NCBI GenBank assembly: GCA_963210315.1
Contig: OY723290.1
Coordinates: forward strand, 1,240,001 to 1,304,000
DNA from: Rhynchopus euleeides
Lineage: Eukaryota > Euglenozoa > Diplonemea > Diplonemida > Diplonemidae
Length of the DNA: 64,000 bases
Direction: 5' to 3'
The notes below the pieces were generated by a model, which saw only the letters and a list, made by a program, of their open reading frames with translations, was not told the DNA's origin and did not search any database. Below, one piece after another: positions 16,979-26,355 of this stretch. The translations under genes and the position numbers were made by a program. Position 1 is the first letter of the stretch; the number at the start of each line of letters is the position of its first letter.

Positions 16979-18218
16979 AGTGCCCGCGATACTGTTCTCT
17001 TCCTTTCTCTGATGTGATGTGATATGATGTGATGTGATTGTCATGCATGTGGTGTGACGTGTTGTGCTCTTTTGCGGTGTTACCTCCCTCCCATCCAATG
17101 CATATCAACAGCAACCAAACAAGCAAACAAATCAATACACCAAATCACCACCACAAGGCATGACCAGGTGCATGTGTGCGGAGGCTGGGCGCTGTGTGCG
17201 CTGAGTCCACACGCAGCCCTGCACTGCTGAGTGGCGGTGTCGGTGTGCCGCTGGTTTCTTCTTCTTCTCCCCATCCCTGGCAGCTGCGGTGCTGCTCCTT
17301 CTTGTGCCGGGCAGTGGCAGCGGTTTGCCCGCTGCCTCTCTGCTCGGTGGCAACACGTATCCCTTGCTTGGGCATGCCGTTTCTCGTTCCTTCGGGATGC
17401 AGCCACGCAGGAGGAGGCGGAAGAGCGCCACACCCAACACAGACACCCATGATGCACATGCACACCCACACCACATGCCCTGCAAAGAAGCAGAGACGGA
17501 GCAACAGCAAGGCGGGCAGGTGTGGCTGAGGAATGCAGGGTTCAGGGTTGTCTCTTCCGTTCTCGCCTGCAGTTATTATCCTTCCCCTCTTTGCTGTTCT
17601 TGCACCGTTCTTCCACACTGCGCACCGCAGCGCCTCCACAGATCCGTTTCCCTTCCCCGCCCCTCGCACTCCACACTTCCTACTTCCACTTCCCATGCTT
17701 CACGCCACGCCATACAGAAGGCGGCATCACACAGAGTGCCGCAACAGGGCGTGGTGTGCCTCTCTTGGCTTGTTTCCATAGGGAGCGAGCGACACAGCGG
17801 GTGCTGTGCTCTTGTCTGAGGTGGCGACCCGTCGCGTTCCTTCGGCCTGTGCTCTGGCTGGCTCTGCACCGAGGCAGGCCGGGGCCACAGCGCGTGCCGA
17901 ACTGTTGATAGAGAACGCAGACGGTTCGCACAAAGCGGACAGGACGGGACACACCTGTCTCAGCCCCACGTGTACCTTGCTTCCTTGGAAGGAAGCTTCC
18001 GACCAGCACACCCGTATACGATTGAAGGGTGGCAGATACTCAGCCTTGTGGTGGACCATACCAAGCGTAGAAGTGACTGCATCAGGCGTCCCCTGCCCCC
18101 ACCCCACCCCACCCCCTCCACCCCTGTCTTGTGTGGAACTCAGCCCAACAGAGCTTGTGCTGCCTTCGTGCCCTGAGGGCCCTTTGGTCGGTGTGAGATG
18201 GTGCAGGTCAAGACCCCA
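16979..18218 (+). other. spacer with no recognised gene
   Basis: It holds TGATGTGATG-type simple repeats after the mucin gene, pyrimidine-rich stretches and C-rich runs. The overlapping short ORFs lack protein-like composition. Confidence 0.5.
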
Positions 18219-18579
18219 ACCGGATATACTCCACGGTTGCCCTCCTGGTACAGTGGGGGAGCAGACCACCAGACCCCCGGTGAGAGGCAGCGTTGTGTCT
18301 GCCAGACGAAGTGAGGTGCGGCACCACGCCTTAGTAGCTGCCGTGTGCCTCTTCTGGCCACAGGTAGTATTCCCGGTTGTGGGAGAGCTGCACGTCTTTC
18401 TTTACCTTGTGACAGGACAGGTTCGTACAGCACAGGACAGGACGCACACAGCCCTGCTGGCGCCACACTCTGTGCCTTCAGACAACTCCCGCGAGCCCAG
18501 ACAACACTCCGGCAGCGGTGCAGGTGCAGATGCACAGCGGCAGGGGTGCCTTCCCGTTGTCGCAGGTGGGATGTTGCAA

Positions 18580-18684
18580 CGACATGATGCACAACACACA
18601 TACTTCGGCCAGAGTGCTGCCACCAGTCACGGCACCCTCGGTGCGGCCTGAAATCATAATGTCAAACTCAACAGGTCTGAGTCG
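18580..18684 (+). ncRNA. cd3 snoRNA-like module, copy 2
   Basis: CGAC (18580-18583) abuts ATGATGC, and CTGA (18677-18680) is followed by GTCG. It is preceded by sl2 and sl3 in the same order as at 24.4 kb. Confidence 0.6.
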
Positions 18685-18761
18685 ATATGCAACTGGAACA
18701 ACAACAAGACCAAGAACAGCAGCAACACGTCACAGCAACGTGTGGACACAAGCAAGGCGGG

Positions 18762-18866
18762 ATGTGCATGATGACACAACACACACCGCAGAACCGCAAA
18801 CTGCGCCTCGATACCTGCACGCAGGACATGAGGGTTGTCTTTCTTTCGCCCCTAGCTGACGCACAC
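18762..18866 (+). ncRNA. cd4 snoRNA-like module, copy 2
   Basis: Box C is at 18768-18774 and box D at 18856-18859. The 13-base LSU complement before box D is unchanged. The cd3-cd4 linker is longer here by a short AGCAACACGTCACAG-type insertion. Confidence 0.7.
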
Positions 18867-19095
18867 AGAGAGAGAGAGAGAAGCAAGTCCTGTACTGTTT
18901 GTGTTCGTATTGTGATTTGGATTGAACATTCCGCGACAGGATGACAACACATCACCTCTGACGAAACGAGGCCTCGTGCCGCTGATAATTCATGTTGTAT
19001 TCAGAAGTTCAACCCCCTGACAGCCACACAGCCACGTGCTATCTGTGTTGTGCAATGTGTGTGTTGTGTTGTGTGCAATATGAGACAAAGTAAAT

Positions 19096-19199
19096 CGCAC
19101 GAATGATGACTCTTATACAAAATGCCGCCCCAGTCGGAGCCCTTGTGGCGATGCCCGAATAGGCAACAAATAACCTTAGGACACCTCTGACTGCGTGTG
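19096..19199 (+). ncRNA. cd1 snoRNA-like module, copy 2
   Basis: Box C is at 19103-19109 and box D at 19187-19190. The outer stem is reduced to CACG/CGTG. Both antisense elements are unchanged. Confidence 0.7.
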
Positions 19200-19250
19200 G
19201 CACAGATCAGATCGAAGAAGAGAAGGTTTGTTGTGTGTGAAGAAGGCTTC

Positions 19251-19346
19251 ATGTGCATGATGACAACGTATGGACCAGCCCCAGCCAATCCGAACCACAG
19301 CTGTGGAGACGTCCAACGCATTACCCTACCTGACTTCTGACACACA
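19251..19346 (+). ncRNA. cd2 snoRNA-like module, copy 3
   Basis: Box C is at 19257-19263 and box D at 19337-19340. An sl4 module starts about 95 bases downstream. Confidence 0.6.
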
Positions 19347-19581
19347 ACATGCCAAAGAAGCACAGACGCTGTCACAAACACCCAGACACATCGTCACACG
19401 TCCCACACAAAACACACACACACACCGCATCACCCACAAGACCGCGTTCTGCACAGAGACTGTGACTACACGTGCACTGAATCTCTAGTCTTGATCGCGC
19501 AGACACATCTGCTGTGTATAGGATATGGCAGCAAGATAGCAGGGAACAGGCTTGTCTTTCAGGTTCTGCCTGTTTGAAGAC

Positions 19582-19674
19582 CCATTGCAGGATGACAACA
19601 TACCCCTGTCAGTGCTGGCACCAGAGTGAGTCTCCGACCATGAGCACATTCTTTCTAACCGCTTTCTGAAATGG
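19582..19674 (+). ncRNA. cd5 snoRNA-like module, copy 3 (intact)
   Basis: CCATT (19582-19586), GGATGA (19590-19595), CTGA (19666-19669) and AATGG (19670-19674). It serves as an empty-site comparison for the interrupted copy at 6.3-7.5 kb. Confidence 0.55.
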
Positions 19675-20092
19675 CATCAGGCCTGGGGGTTGTTCCGCAC
19701 ACAGCTCCTCACAGCTCACCACAACACTACCAACACCGCCTGCTATTCTGCACACAGCTCCCACTGCAGCGGCGCTGCCCCTCGTCCCTCCTAAGGTGCT
19801 GGTGTATTTCTCGCCGATGCGTTGATCACCGAGCTCATCAGCTTGAAGTTGTCGGTCCAGTCCTGCTCCTGGAACGGCGGCAGGCTCGGGTCTCGCCATT
19901 CCCATCACCAACACTATCCACGCCCTTGCTTATTTGCCCCCCCCCCCCTTCCAGAATCACTGTTTCCTCCCCAGACACAACCTGCAGAACGGGTGAAGGG
20001 TGATCACTCTTGTGCTTCCTTCTGCTTCTATTTCACTACCTCCCATTCCAGGGCTACACTTCCACAACACACACACACACACCACTCTCAAA
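19675..20092 (+). other. spacer upstream of the small two-exon gene
   Basis: Mixed sequence with a C9 run near 19940 and a (CA)n leader directly before the ATG at 20093. No other gene seen. Confidence 0.45.
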
Positions 20093-20461
20093 ATGGTCTG
20101 GATCTGCCCCAGGACTGGTGAGATCCGTGAGGGCGCTCTTGACGACCCTGTGGTATGCCCCTACTACGTGCCCGTGTGAATGAACGGGGTTTCAAATGTC
20201 CCAACTCAGCGCCCGGACCTGTCCTGACTGCATGCCTTCTGTTTTCTTCTGTTCCTGCCTGCCCTTCCCATCCCAATGTATCCCCCTCTGCTGACAACAC
20301 AGGTCACGGTGATCACGAACCGTAGCGACCTGACCTCGCACACGGAGACCCGCGCCCGCAGCTCGTCGCTGAAGGGGGAGAAGACAGAGTGGAAGTGGGT
20401 GGAGGAGAGCGAGCTGTCCCCTACCCAGAAGGAGACCCTCATCCTGCAGCGCAAGCAGTAA
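20093..20461 (+). CDS. small 72-residue protein, two exons, unknown function
   Basis: Exon 1 is 20093-20152 and exon 2 is 20303-20461. Joined, they read MVWICPRTGEIREGALDDPV then VTVITNRSDLTSHTETRAR and end EETL-type charged sequence closing LQRKQ. The 150-base intron is phase 0, starting GTATGC and ending CTGACAACACAG. The CTGAC is a good branch-point candidate set very close to the 3' site. The unspliced frame stops soon after exon 1. A strong CA-repeat leader precedes the ATG. I do not recognise the family. The gene is inferred from the splice signals and from continuous protein-like coding on both sides. Confidence 0.6.
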
Positions 20462-20862
20462 AAGACGAAGCGTGGGTGGGGCCTGAATAGACAATATCCC
20501 CCCAACCCCCCTCTGCGCAGAAGCGTGGGAGACGGGGGGGGGGTGGAGGATGACTCCGACCAGCTTGCTTGCCCTGTGTTGATTGACTGCAAAAAATAAT
20601 ACAAAACAACAAGTTCCCCCTTCCTTGCCTGACCCGATACGTGTGGAATCGGGAAGTTTTTCTGGTCTCCCTCTCGAGGGAAGTTGAACCGCTCCTCGCC
20701 ATAGGGGGCGGAGGCGGGGTGGGTGGGTTGGCGCGCGCGACCTGGCTTTGTGCCATGTGTTGTATGCCACTCTCACACATATTCACCTCCCTTTCTCCTC
20801 CGCCCCTCCTGCTGACCTTCTGCACAAAAGTGAAACGTGACTTTTTTTAGTTTTTTTTTCAG

Positions 20863-20896
<34 letters not shown>

Positions 20897-20955
20897 TGCT
20901 TATAGTGTGAATATCCCCGAAACGAAAATACTCGCACCCCAAGGGTGTCGTCTAC
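20462..20955 (+). other. spacer with (CT)n and T-rich tract
   Basis: A T-rich stretch (20841-20866) and (CT)n (20869-20893) lie next to the 3' end of the minus-strand ORF that follows. Read on that strand they form a (GA)n plus A-rich tail, as after a retroposon. Confidence 0.45.
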
Positions 20956-22770
20956 TTAACTACGCGGGCCCGCGGCCCGGTAGACTCCCCTTGTTTGAGA
21001 GAGGAGCTGCTCTGGTGGGGTGAGGGAAGTGACACAGGAGGAGGAGAAGGCGCAGGCGCCACACGGTCTGTAGCGCCCGGTGACGCTACGTGAGGAGGGA
21101 GGATTAAGGTAGGCCCGGAAGCCTGTGGGCGCGTGCGGTGACCGCGCACGGGCGGAGGAGGAAGAGGCACCAGAACGGGGCCTTTGGGGAAGGGCTGCGT
21201 CAACGGACACGCCGTCGGGAGGGGAGGTAGTAGGAGAAGGTGGGTCCGGATCAGCGGCGCCCACGTCAGCGTCAGCGTCAGCGGTGGGGATCACGTGGTC
21301 GACCCTAGGCCTTTGGGCAGGCAGTGCCGGGGTGGAACCGGTATGCGCCTCTAAGGCGGTGCGCTTCAGCTGCGCCACGGCGGGGATGGATGGCCTGACG
21401 CCGTCGGGTGAGAGCCTCCTACGAGGTTGCATCAGGTGGCGGTGGGGTGAGCCCGGGGAGCACACGGTATGGGCCAGCCTCTTCAGGATAACTGGAGGGG
21501 TGGCGGGCTCGGGAGTAGCGGGACACGGGGTCGCTTCAGGGGAGGGCTGAGGCGCAGGCACACGGGGTGGCGTGGTGGAGGGAAGATCCCCCACGGTAGG
21601 CGCAGTCGCCTCTGGGAAGGGCGGGGTTGGCGGCACATGGGGCGGCGGGGTGGGGGCGTCTGCCTCCACGGGCGTCGCAGGGGCGGGAGGGGCGTGGTGG
21701 CCCTTCTTGCAGCAAGCGGTGGGGCGTCTGTCATCCAGCTCAGGCAGAGAGGCGCAGACCCCGCAGGGGGGCAGGTCATGGTCGCGGCAGCCGTGGTGGC
21801 CACGCTTGCAGCACATGTTGGAGGAGCTGCAGGTGCCGCAGCGGAGCAGCCGGTGCGTGTTGCAGAACTGCACGGGCAGTCCGTCATCCTGGCGGTGGTG
21901 GGCCCGGCAGCAGTCTTCCATTCGCAGGGTTCGGTTGTGCCCCGCTGCGTCGCAGTCATGGCACTTGGGCTTGGAGTGGGCCCTGCAGACGTTGCGAGCC
22001 AGCACCTCCGAACGGGGGGCATAGCGCTCAGCGCCGCACGGCGCCGACCTCGGGCTGACCGTGTCGAGGGGGTCACGGGTGGGGGCTACGGGAGTAGGGT
22101 CCCACTGTTCGCTTCGCGTGTCCCGGTCGGGCACCTCGGCATACGACGGGGTAAGGTCCAGGCCCCACGACTTGCTCGAGGCCCAGTGGATCGCGCGGGG
22201 AATCTGCTCGATCAGGATACGGGTGGTGAGCCCGTGGCAGGCAAAGCGGGGGCGTGGTTCAAGACCGCCCCAGACTTCCTTCACCCCCACCGCGCGGAGG
22301 CAGTAGACACGCGAGACAAACGCGCCAGGCAGGGGCGCGCGGAGGTTAACTGCTTCACACTGGGAGACAAGGTATTTCAACATCTGCCCCATCATGCGTC
22401 CACGCATGTTGAGTGGGGCGGGCTGGGTTCCTGCCGGGGCGCCAGTAGCGATCGGGCAGACGTCGAGCCCGGAGAAGACCTCGAAGTCGATGGCGAGCTC
22501 GCAGAAGGAGATGGACCCCTCCCTCGTCCAGGTGAGACGACCGAGCCAGGCCCGCAGGGCACGCATGATGCACTCTCCGTGAGTCCAGCGGGGTGGGTTG
22601 TCCGGCAGTGAGGCCAGGTCGGACTGGTGGGGCGCAGCGGGTCGCGCTAGCGCTGCGTCCCACGCGCAAACAGTGGGGGATACCCCGAGGCGCTCACGTT
22701 CCAGCACATCTCTCTCTCTCTCTCTCTCTCTGACCCAACACCCGCATCCACCCCCCCGGTCCCAGGGCAC
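20956..22770 (-). CDS. Cys/His-rich ORF, probable retroelement-derived
   Basis: The open frame spans 604 codons. The first ATG on the minus strand is at 22566 (MRALRAWLGRLTW), and the part before it partly translates a (CT)n repeat. Features are an N-terminal hydrophobic/aromatic block (SISFCELAIDFEVFSGLDV) and a Cys/His-rich region with repeated CCxxxHH and CxxC patterns (CCRAHH, CGTC, CCKRGHHGCRDHDLPPCGVC, CCKKGHH). The tail is long and rich in Pro/Ala/Arg. The N-terminal block is reminiscent of segments downstream of reverse transcriptase in protist LINE-like elements, but no reverse transcriptase is present. A 5'-truncated element is my best guess, and a host zinc-binding protein is possible. 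Confidence 0.45.
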   Translation of the reverse strand: MPWDRGGGCGCWVRERERERDVLERERLGVSPTVCAWDAALARPAAPHQSDLASLPDNPPRWTHGECIMRALRAWLGRLTWTREGSISFCELAIDFEVFSGLDVCPIATGAPAGTQPAPLNMRGRMMGQMLKYLVSQCEAVNLRAPLPGAFVSRVYCLRAVGVKEVWGGLEPRPRFACHGLTTRILIEQIPRAIHWASSKSWGLDLTPSYAEVPDRDTRSEQWDPTPVAPTRDPLDTVSPRSAPCGAERYAPRSEVLARNVCRAHSKPKCHDCDAAGHNRTLRMEDCCRAHHRQDDGLPVQFCNTHRLLRCGTCSSSNMCCKRGHHGCRDHDLPPCGVCASLPELDDRRPTACCKKGHHAPPAPATPVEADAPTPPPHVPPTPPFPEATAPTVGDLPSTTPPRVPAPQPSPEATPCPATPEPATPPVILKRLAHTVCSPGSPHRHLMQPRRRLSPDGVRPSIPAVAQLKRTALEAHTGSTPALPAQRPRVDHVIPTADADADVGAADPDPPSPTTSPPDGVSVDAALPQRPRSGASSSSARARSPHAPTGFRAYLNPPSSRSVTGRYRPCGACAFSSSCVTSLTPPEQLLSQTRGVYRAAGPRS

Positions 22771-23550
22771 ACATTGCTAGGCGGTGTTGGGGAGACCTGT
22801 TATCCCTTCACCCTCGGGCAATAACCCCCCCCCCCCCCCCTCACTCCTCACCCCTCCACCCCCTGGGGGACCACCTCCCCCCACCCCACTTTTCGGGGGT
22901 CTGCACCTTCTCTCTCTCTGGCCTGATGTTCAACTCTCGGGTTACTCTCTGGTGGGGTTTGCAGTTGTTGTTGTTGGGGGGGGCGGGGACCCACCTCCCC
23001 CCACGACCCCACAACCTGCACCTCCTCCATGAGCTGCGCCCAGAAAGGCCTCCGGAGGGAGTGTGCCCTTGTGGCACCGCTCAGCAGGGGTGTATGGCCC
23101 CCCAAGGGACAGTGACAATTTGTCCCGGTGGCGTCAGTTCGGAGGCTCTCCCGACAGGGGTTCCCATGGGAAGGCAAGACTCCCCGTATCCTGTGGGCAG
23201 CGTGTCCTGCCAGCGTCTGTCGCGTCTGTGTGTCCATCCTCCCCCGAGGAGATGGGCGGCAAGCCTCTTTGGTTCTGGCTGGGTGGGGGGCGGGGGGGGG
23301 GTGTGGGCCAAGAGGCGGGTGGCGGGGCAGGTCTGGTGTTCGGACTGGTCGACAGGGGGGGGGGGGTCAAGCCTGTGTTTCTGTAGATTGTTTTGAAGGG
23401 AGGCGGGGGGGGGGGCTAGTAGTATAAAGAGAAGAGTACGCAAGTCGGCACGGGTTTCTGTGAGCGGCCTCAGCCCCCATCCCCACCCCGATGGGAGTTT
23501 GGTTTCAGGTGGGATTTGCGGTGCACTGCGGCGGCTGGGGGGCGAATGAG
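22771..23550 (+). other. G/C-homopolymer-rich spacer
   Basis: Several G or C runs of 8-14 bases could form G-quadruplexes on one strand. No convincing ORF. Confidence 0.5.
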
Positions 23551-23655
23551 GTTGCACACGTGATGAGAACACTTCGCACATTTGACTAGAGTCTCGGACG
23601 GCACACGCCGTGTGACTGAGAAACCGACATACTCACTGACACTGAAGTGCCCAAA
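23551..23655 (+). ncRNA. box C/D snoRNA-like module, family cd6, copy 1
   Basis: Box C GTGATGA is at 23560-23566. The CTGA at 23642-23645 is the best box D because GTGC follows it and pairs with GCAC at 23554-23557. Two other CTGA motifs occur at 23616 and 23636. Bases 23584-23593 (GACTAGAGTC), before a D'-like CGGA, are complementary to conserved LSU rRNA GACTCTAGTC, next to the target proposed for cd3. Confidence 0.55.
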
Positions 23656-24593
23656 CAAGACACGTTGAAGTTATGTGAAGAATCACAGCATTCCATTATT
23701 GAACCGAAACCGGATATACTCCACGGTTGCCCTCCTGGTACAGTGGGGGAGCAGACCACCAGACCCCCGGTGAGAGGCCGTGGCGTTGCCACTGAACGGG
23801 GTTCGTTTTAGTCAGGACAGGACGCACACAGCCCTGCTGGCACCACACTCTGTGCCTTCAGACAACTCCCGCGAGCCCAGACAACACTCCTGCCACCCGC
23901 ATCCCAGCGAAGGGATGCGGTGCAGGTGGGGCTTCACCGGCAGGTGATGCTCGACGTCAAGACGTCAACCGGATATACTCCACGGTTGCCCTCCTGGTAC
24001 AGTGGGGGAGCAGACCACCAGACCCCCGGTGAGAGGCTGTGGCATTGCCACTGAGGCAGGAATCTTTTCGCGTGCATGATGACACAACTGACTCCAGAAG
24101 GGGCGCCCGACAAGTGCTTCCTGCTGCTGAATCCGATCAAGTCCATAAGAGCAGGATCAGCCAACTGACACGCGTGCTTCCCGCAGAGGCCCCACACACA
24201 GACAGGATTCCAGACCACACTGCAGCACACCAAGCATAGGCATACCACCCTCAAGGCTGCTTGTGCCTTGGAGGGCGCTTTTCATCTGCGAGACTGTGTG
24301 TGAGGTTCGCGAGTGCCCTGAGCGACATTTGGTCGGTGAGCTGTTCCACGTCAACACGCCAACCGGATATACTCCACGGTTGCCCTCCTGGTACAGTGGG
24401 GGAGCAGACCACCAGACCCCCGGTGAGAGGCTGTGGCATTGCCACGGAATGAGGTTCGTTTTAGTCAGGTCAGGACGCACACAGCCCTGCTGGCACCACA
24501 CTCTGTGCCTTCAGACAACTCCCGCGAGCCCAGACAGCACTCGTGCAGCGGCAGGGTTGCTTTCCCGTTGTCGCAGGTGGGTGGTTTTTGCAA

Positions 24594-24698
24594 CGACATG
24601 ATGCACAACACACATACTTCGGCCAGAGTGCTGCCACCAGTCACGGCACCCTCGGTGCGGCCTGAAATCATAATGTCAAACTCAACAGGTCTGAGTCG
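24594..24698 (+). ncRNA. cd3 snoRNA-like module, copy 3
   Basis: CGAC (24594-24597), box C (24598-24604), CTGA (24691-24694), GTCG (24695-24698). The sequence upstream (sl2, sl3) matches the 18.2-18.5 kb cluster. Confidence 0.6.
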
Positions 24699-24759
24699 AT
24701 CTGCAACTGGAACAACAACAAGACCAAGAACAGCAACGTGTGGACACAAGCAAGGCGGG

Positions 24760-24864
24760 ATGTGCATGATGACACAACACACACCGCAGAACCGCAAACT
24801 GCGCCTCGATACCTGCACGCAGGACATGAGGGTTGTCTTTCTTTCGCCCCTAGCTGACGCACAC
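24760..24864 (+). ncRNA. cd4 snoRNA-like module, copy 3
   Basis: Box C is at 24766-24772 and box D at 24854-24857. The 13-base LSU antisense element is unchanged. Confidence 0.7.
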
Positions 24865-25142
24865 AGAGAGTGAGAGAAGCAAGTCCTGTCCTTGGGTTGT
24901 GTTCGTATTCGTGTTCTGCTTTGGATTGAGCTTTCCGCGACAGGATGACAACACAACACATCACCTCTGACGAAACGAGGCCTCGTGCCGCTGATAATTC
25001 ATGTTGTATTCAGAAGTTCAACCCCCTGACAGCCACACAGCCACGTGTTGTCTGTCCTGTGCTATGTGTGCGTGCTGGCTGTGTTTGGAGACACAAACAC
25101 AAACCAACCGCACGAATAAGAAGCGTGCATTTGTTAATCAGC

Positions 25143-25246
25143 CGCACGAATGATGACTCTTATACAAAATGCCGCCCCAGTCGGAGCCTTTGTGGCGATG
25201 CCCGAATAGGCAACAAATAACCTTAGGACACCTCTGACTGCGTGTG
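25143..25246 (+). ncRNA. cd1 snoRNA-like module, copy 3
   Basis: Box C is at 25150-25156 and box D at 25234-25237. No cd2 follows here. A cd5 copy comes next instead. Confidence 0.7.
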
Positions 25247-25295
25247 ATGTGAAGAGTAGCATGTGGTGTGCTGTGCAAGACAGCACGTGGCTTTG

Positions 25296-25388
25296 CCATT
25301 GCAGGATGACAACATACCCCTGTCAGTGCTGGCACCAGAGTGAGTCTCCGACCATGAGCACATTCTTTCTAACCGCTTTCTGAAATGG
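25296..25388 (+). ncRNA. cd5 snoRNA-like module, copy 4 (intact)
   Basis: CCATT (25296-25300), GGATGA (25304-25309), CTGA (25380-25383), AATGG (25384-25388). Confidence 0.55.
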
Positions 25389-25726
25389 TTTGCAGCTGTG
25401 TGGCGCACAGCTTCTCCCTTCGTTTTCGTCAGGAGTGAGGTTCGGTTTCGTCAGGACAGGACGCACACAGCCCTGCTGGCACCACACTCTGTGCCTTCAG
25501 ACAACTCCCGCGAGCCTAGACAACACTCCGCCCTCTGCACCCCCAGCGAAGGGAAGCGGTACAGCCTCACTTGCAGGTAATGGTCGACGTCAAGACGCCA
25601 ACACACCAACCGGATATACTCCACGGTTGCCCTCCTGGTACAGTGGGGGAGCAGACCACCAGACCCCCGGTGAGAACAGCATGATTGTGTTGTGTGCAAT
25701 ATGAGATGTCCAAACACAAACCAAAT

Positions 25727-25830
25727 CGCACGAATGATGACTCTTATACAAAATGCCGCCCCAGTCGGAGCCCTTGTGGCGATGCCCGAATAGGCAACAA
25801 ATAACCTTAGGACACCTCTGACTGCGTGTG
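25727..25830 (+). ncRNA. cd1 snoRNA-like module, copy 4
   Basis: Box C is at 25734-25740 and box D at 25818-25821. It is the last RNA module before the kinase gene and stands without cd2. Confidence 0.7.
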
Positions 25831-26355
25831 ATGCAAGGTTTATTACAGCTCGTGCAGGGCTCGCACCTCCTTGTTCATGATGTCACCACACACACACAGC
25901 CGCAGCCACCCCACATCGACACCCACCCTACAGGCTTGCTCTGCACGAGTCGGAGGCGGCCTTCACTGGTGGCCGCCAGTCCCGGCTCTCCACTCCGCAC
26001 TGCCTGCCCGGCCCAAACGCGCCCTACACAAACATTCCCTGCTGTGCGGCGAATCTCCCGCAGCCCCCACCCCTCCATCCCCCGCCCCCCACGCACCTTG
26101 CTGAGCTTCTGGGAGGCACCACGCGGCTTTGCTGACCCCCCCGCGTCTTCCCTCCCTCACCACCTCTACTGCCCTCCGAGGCCAGTGCATGGGCTTTGGC
26201 TGAATTAACGCCGGAATCTTGGGGGGGGGGGGTCGGGAGGGCGGTGGTGGGCGGGACTCTGGCACCACTTGCAGCCACCTCCCACCCCACACTGCGACTC
26301 TCCTCCCCCTCCTCTACTCCCCGGCGCACGGCGTTTTCTTTTTCCACCCCTTCCG
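25831..26355 (+). other. spacer upstream of the kinase gene
   Basis: C-rich sequence with a G12 run at about 26221. No separate gene is recognised. Confidence 0.45.

Noticed and set aside
14453-17098. 881-codon minus-strand ORF opposite the mucin-like gene
   Set aside because: Arg/Cys repeats come from reverse reading of the Pro/Thr minisatellite. There is no start context and no domain.
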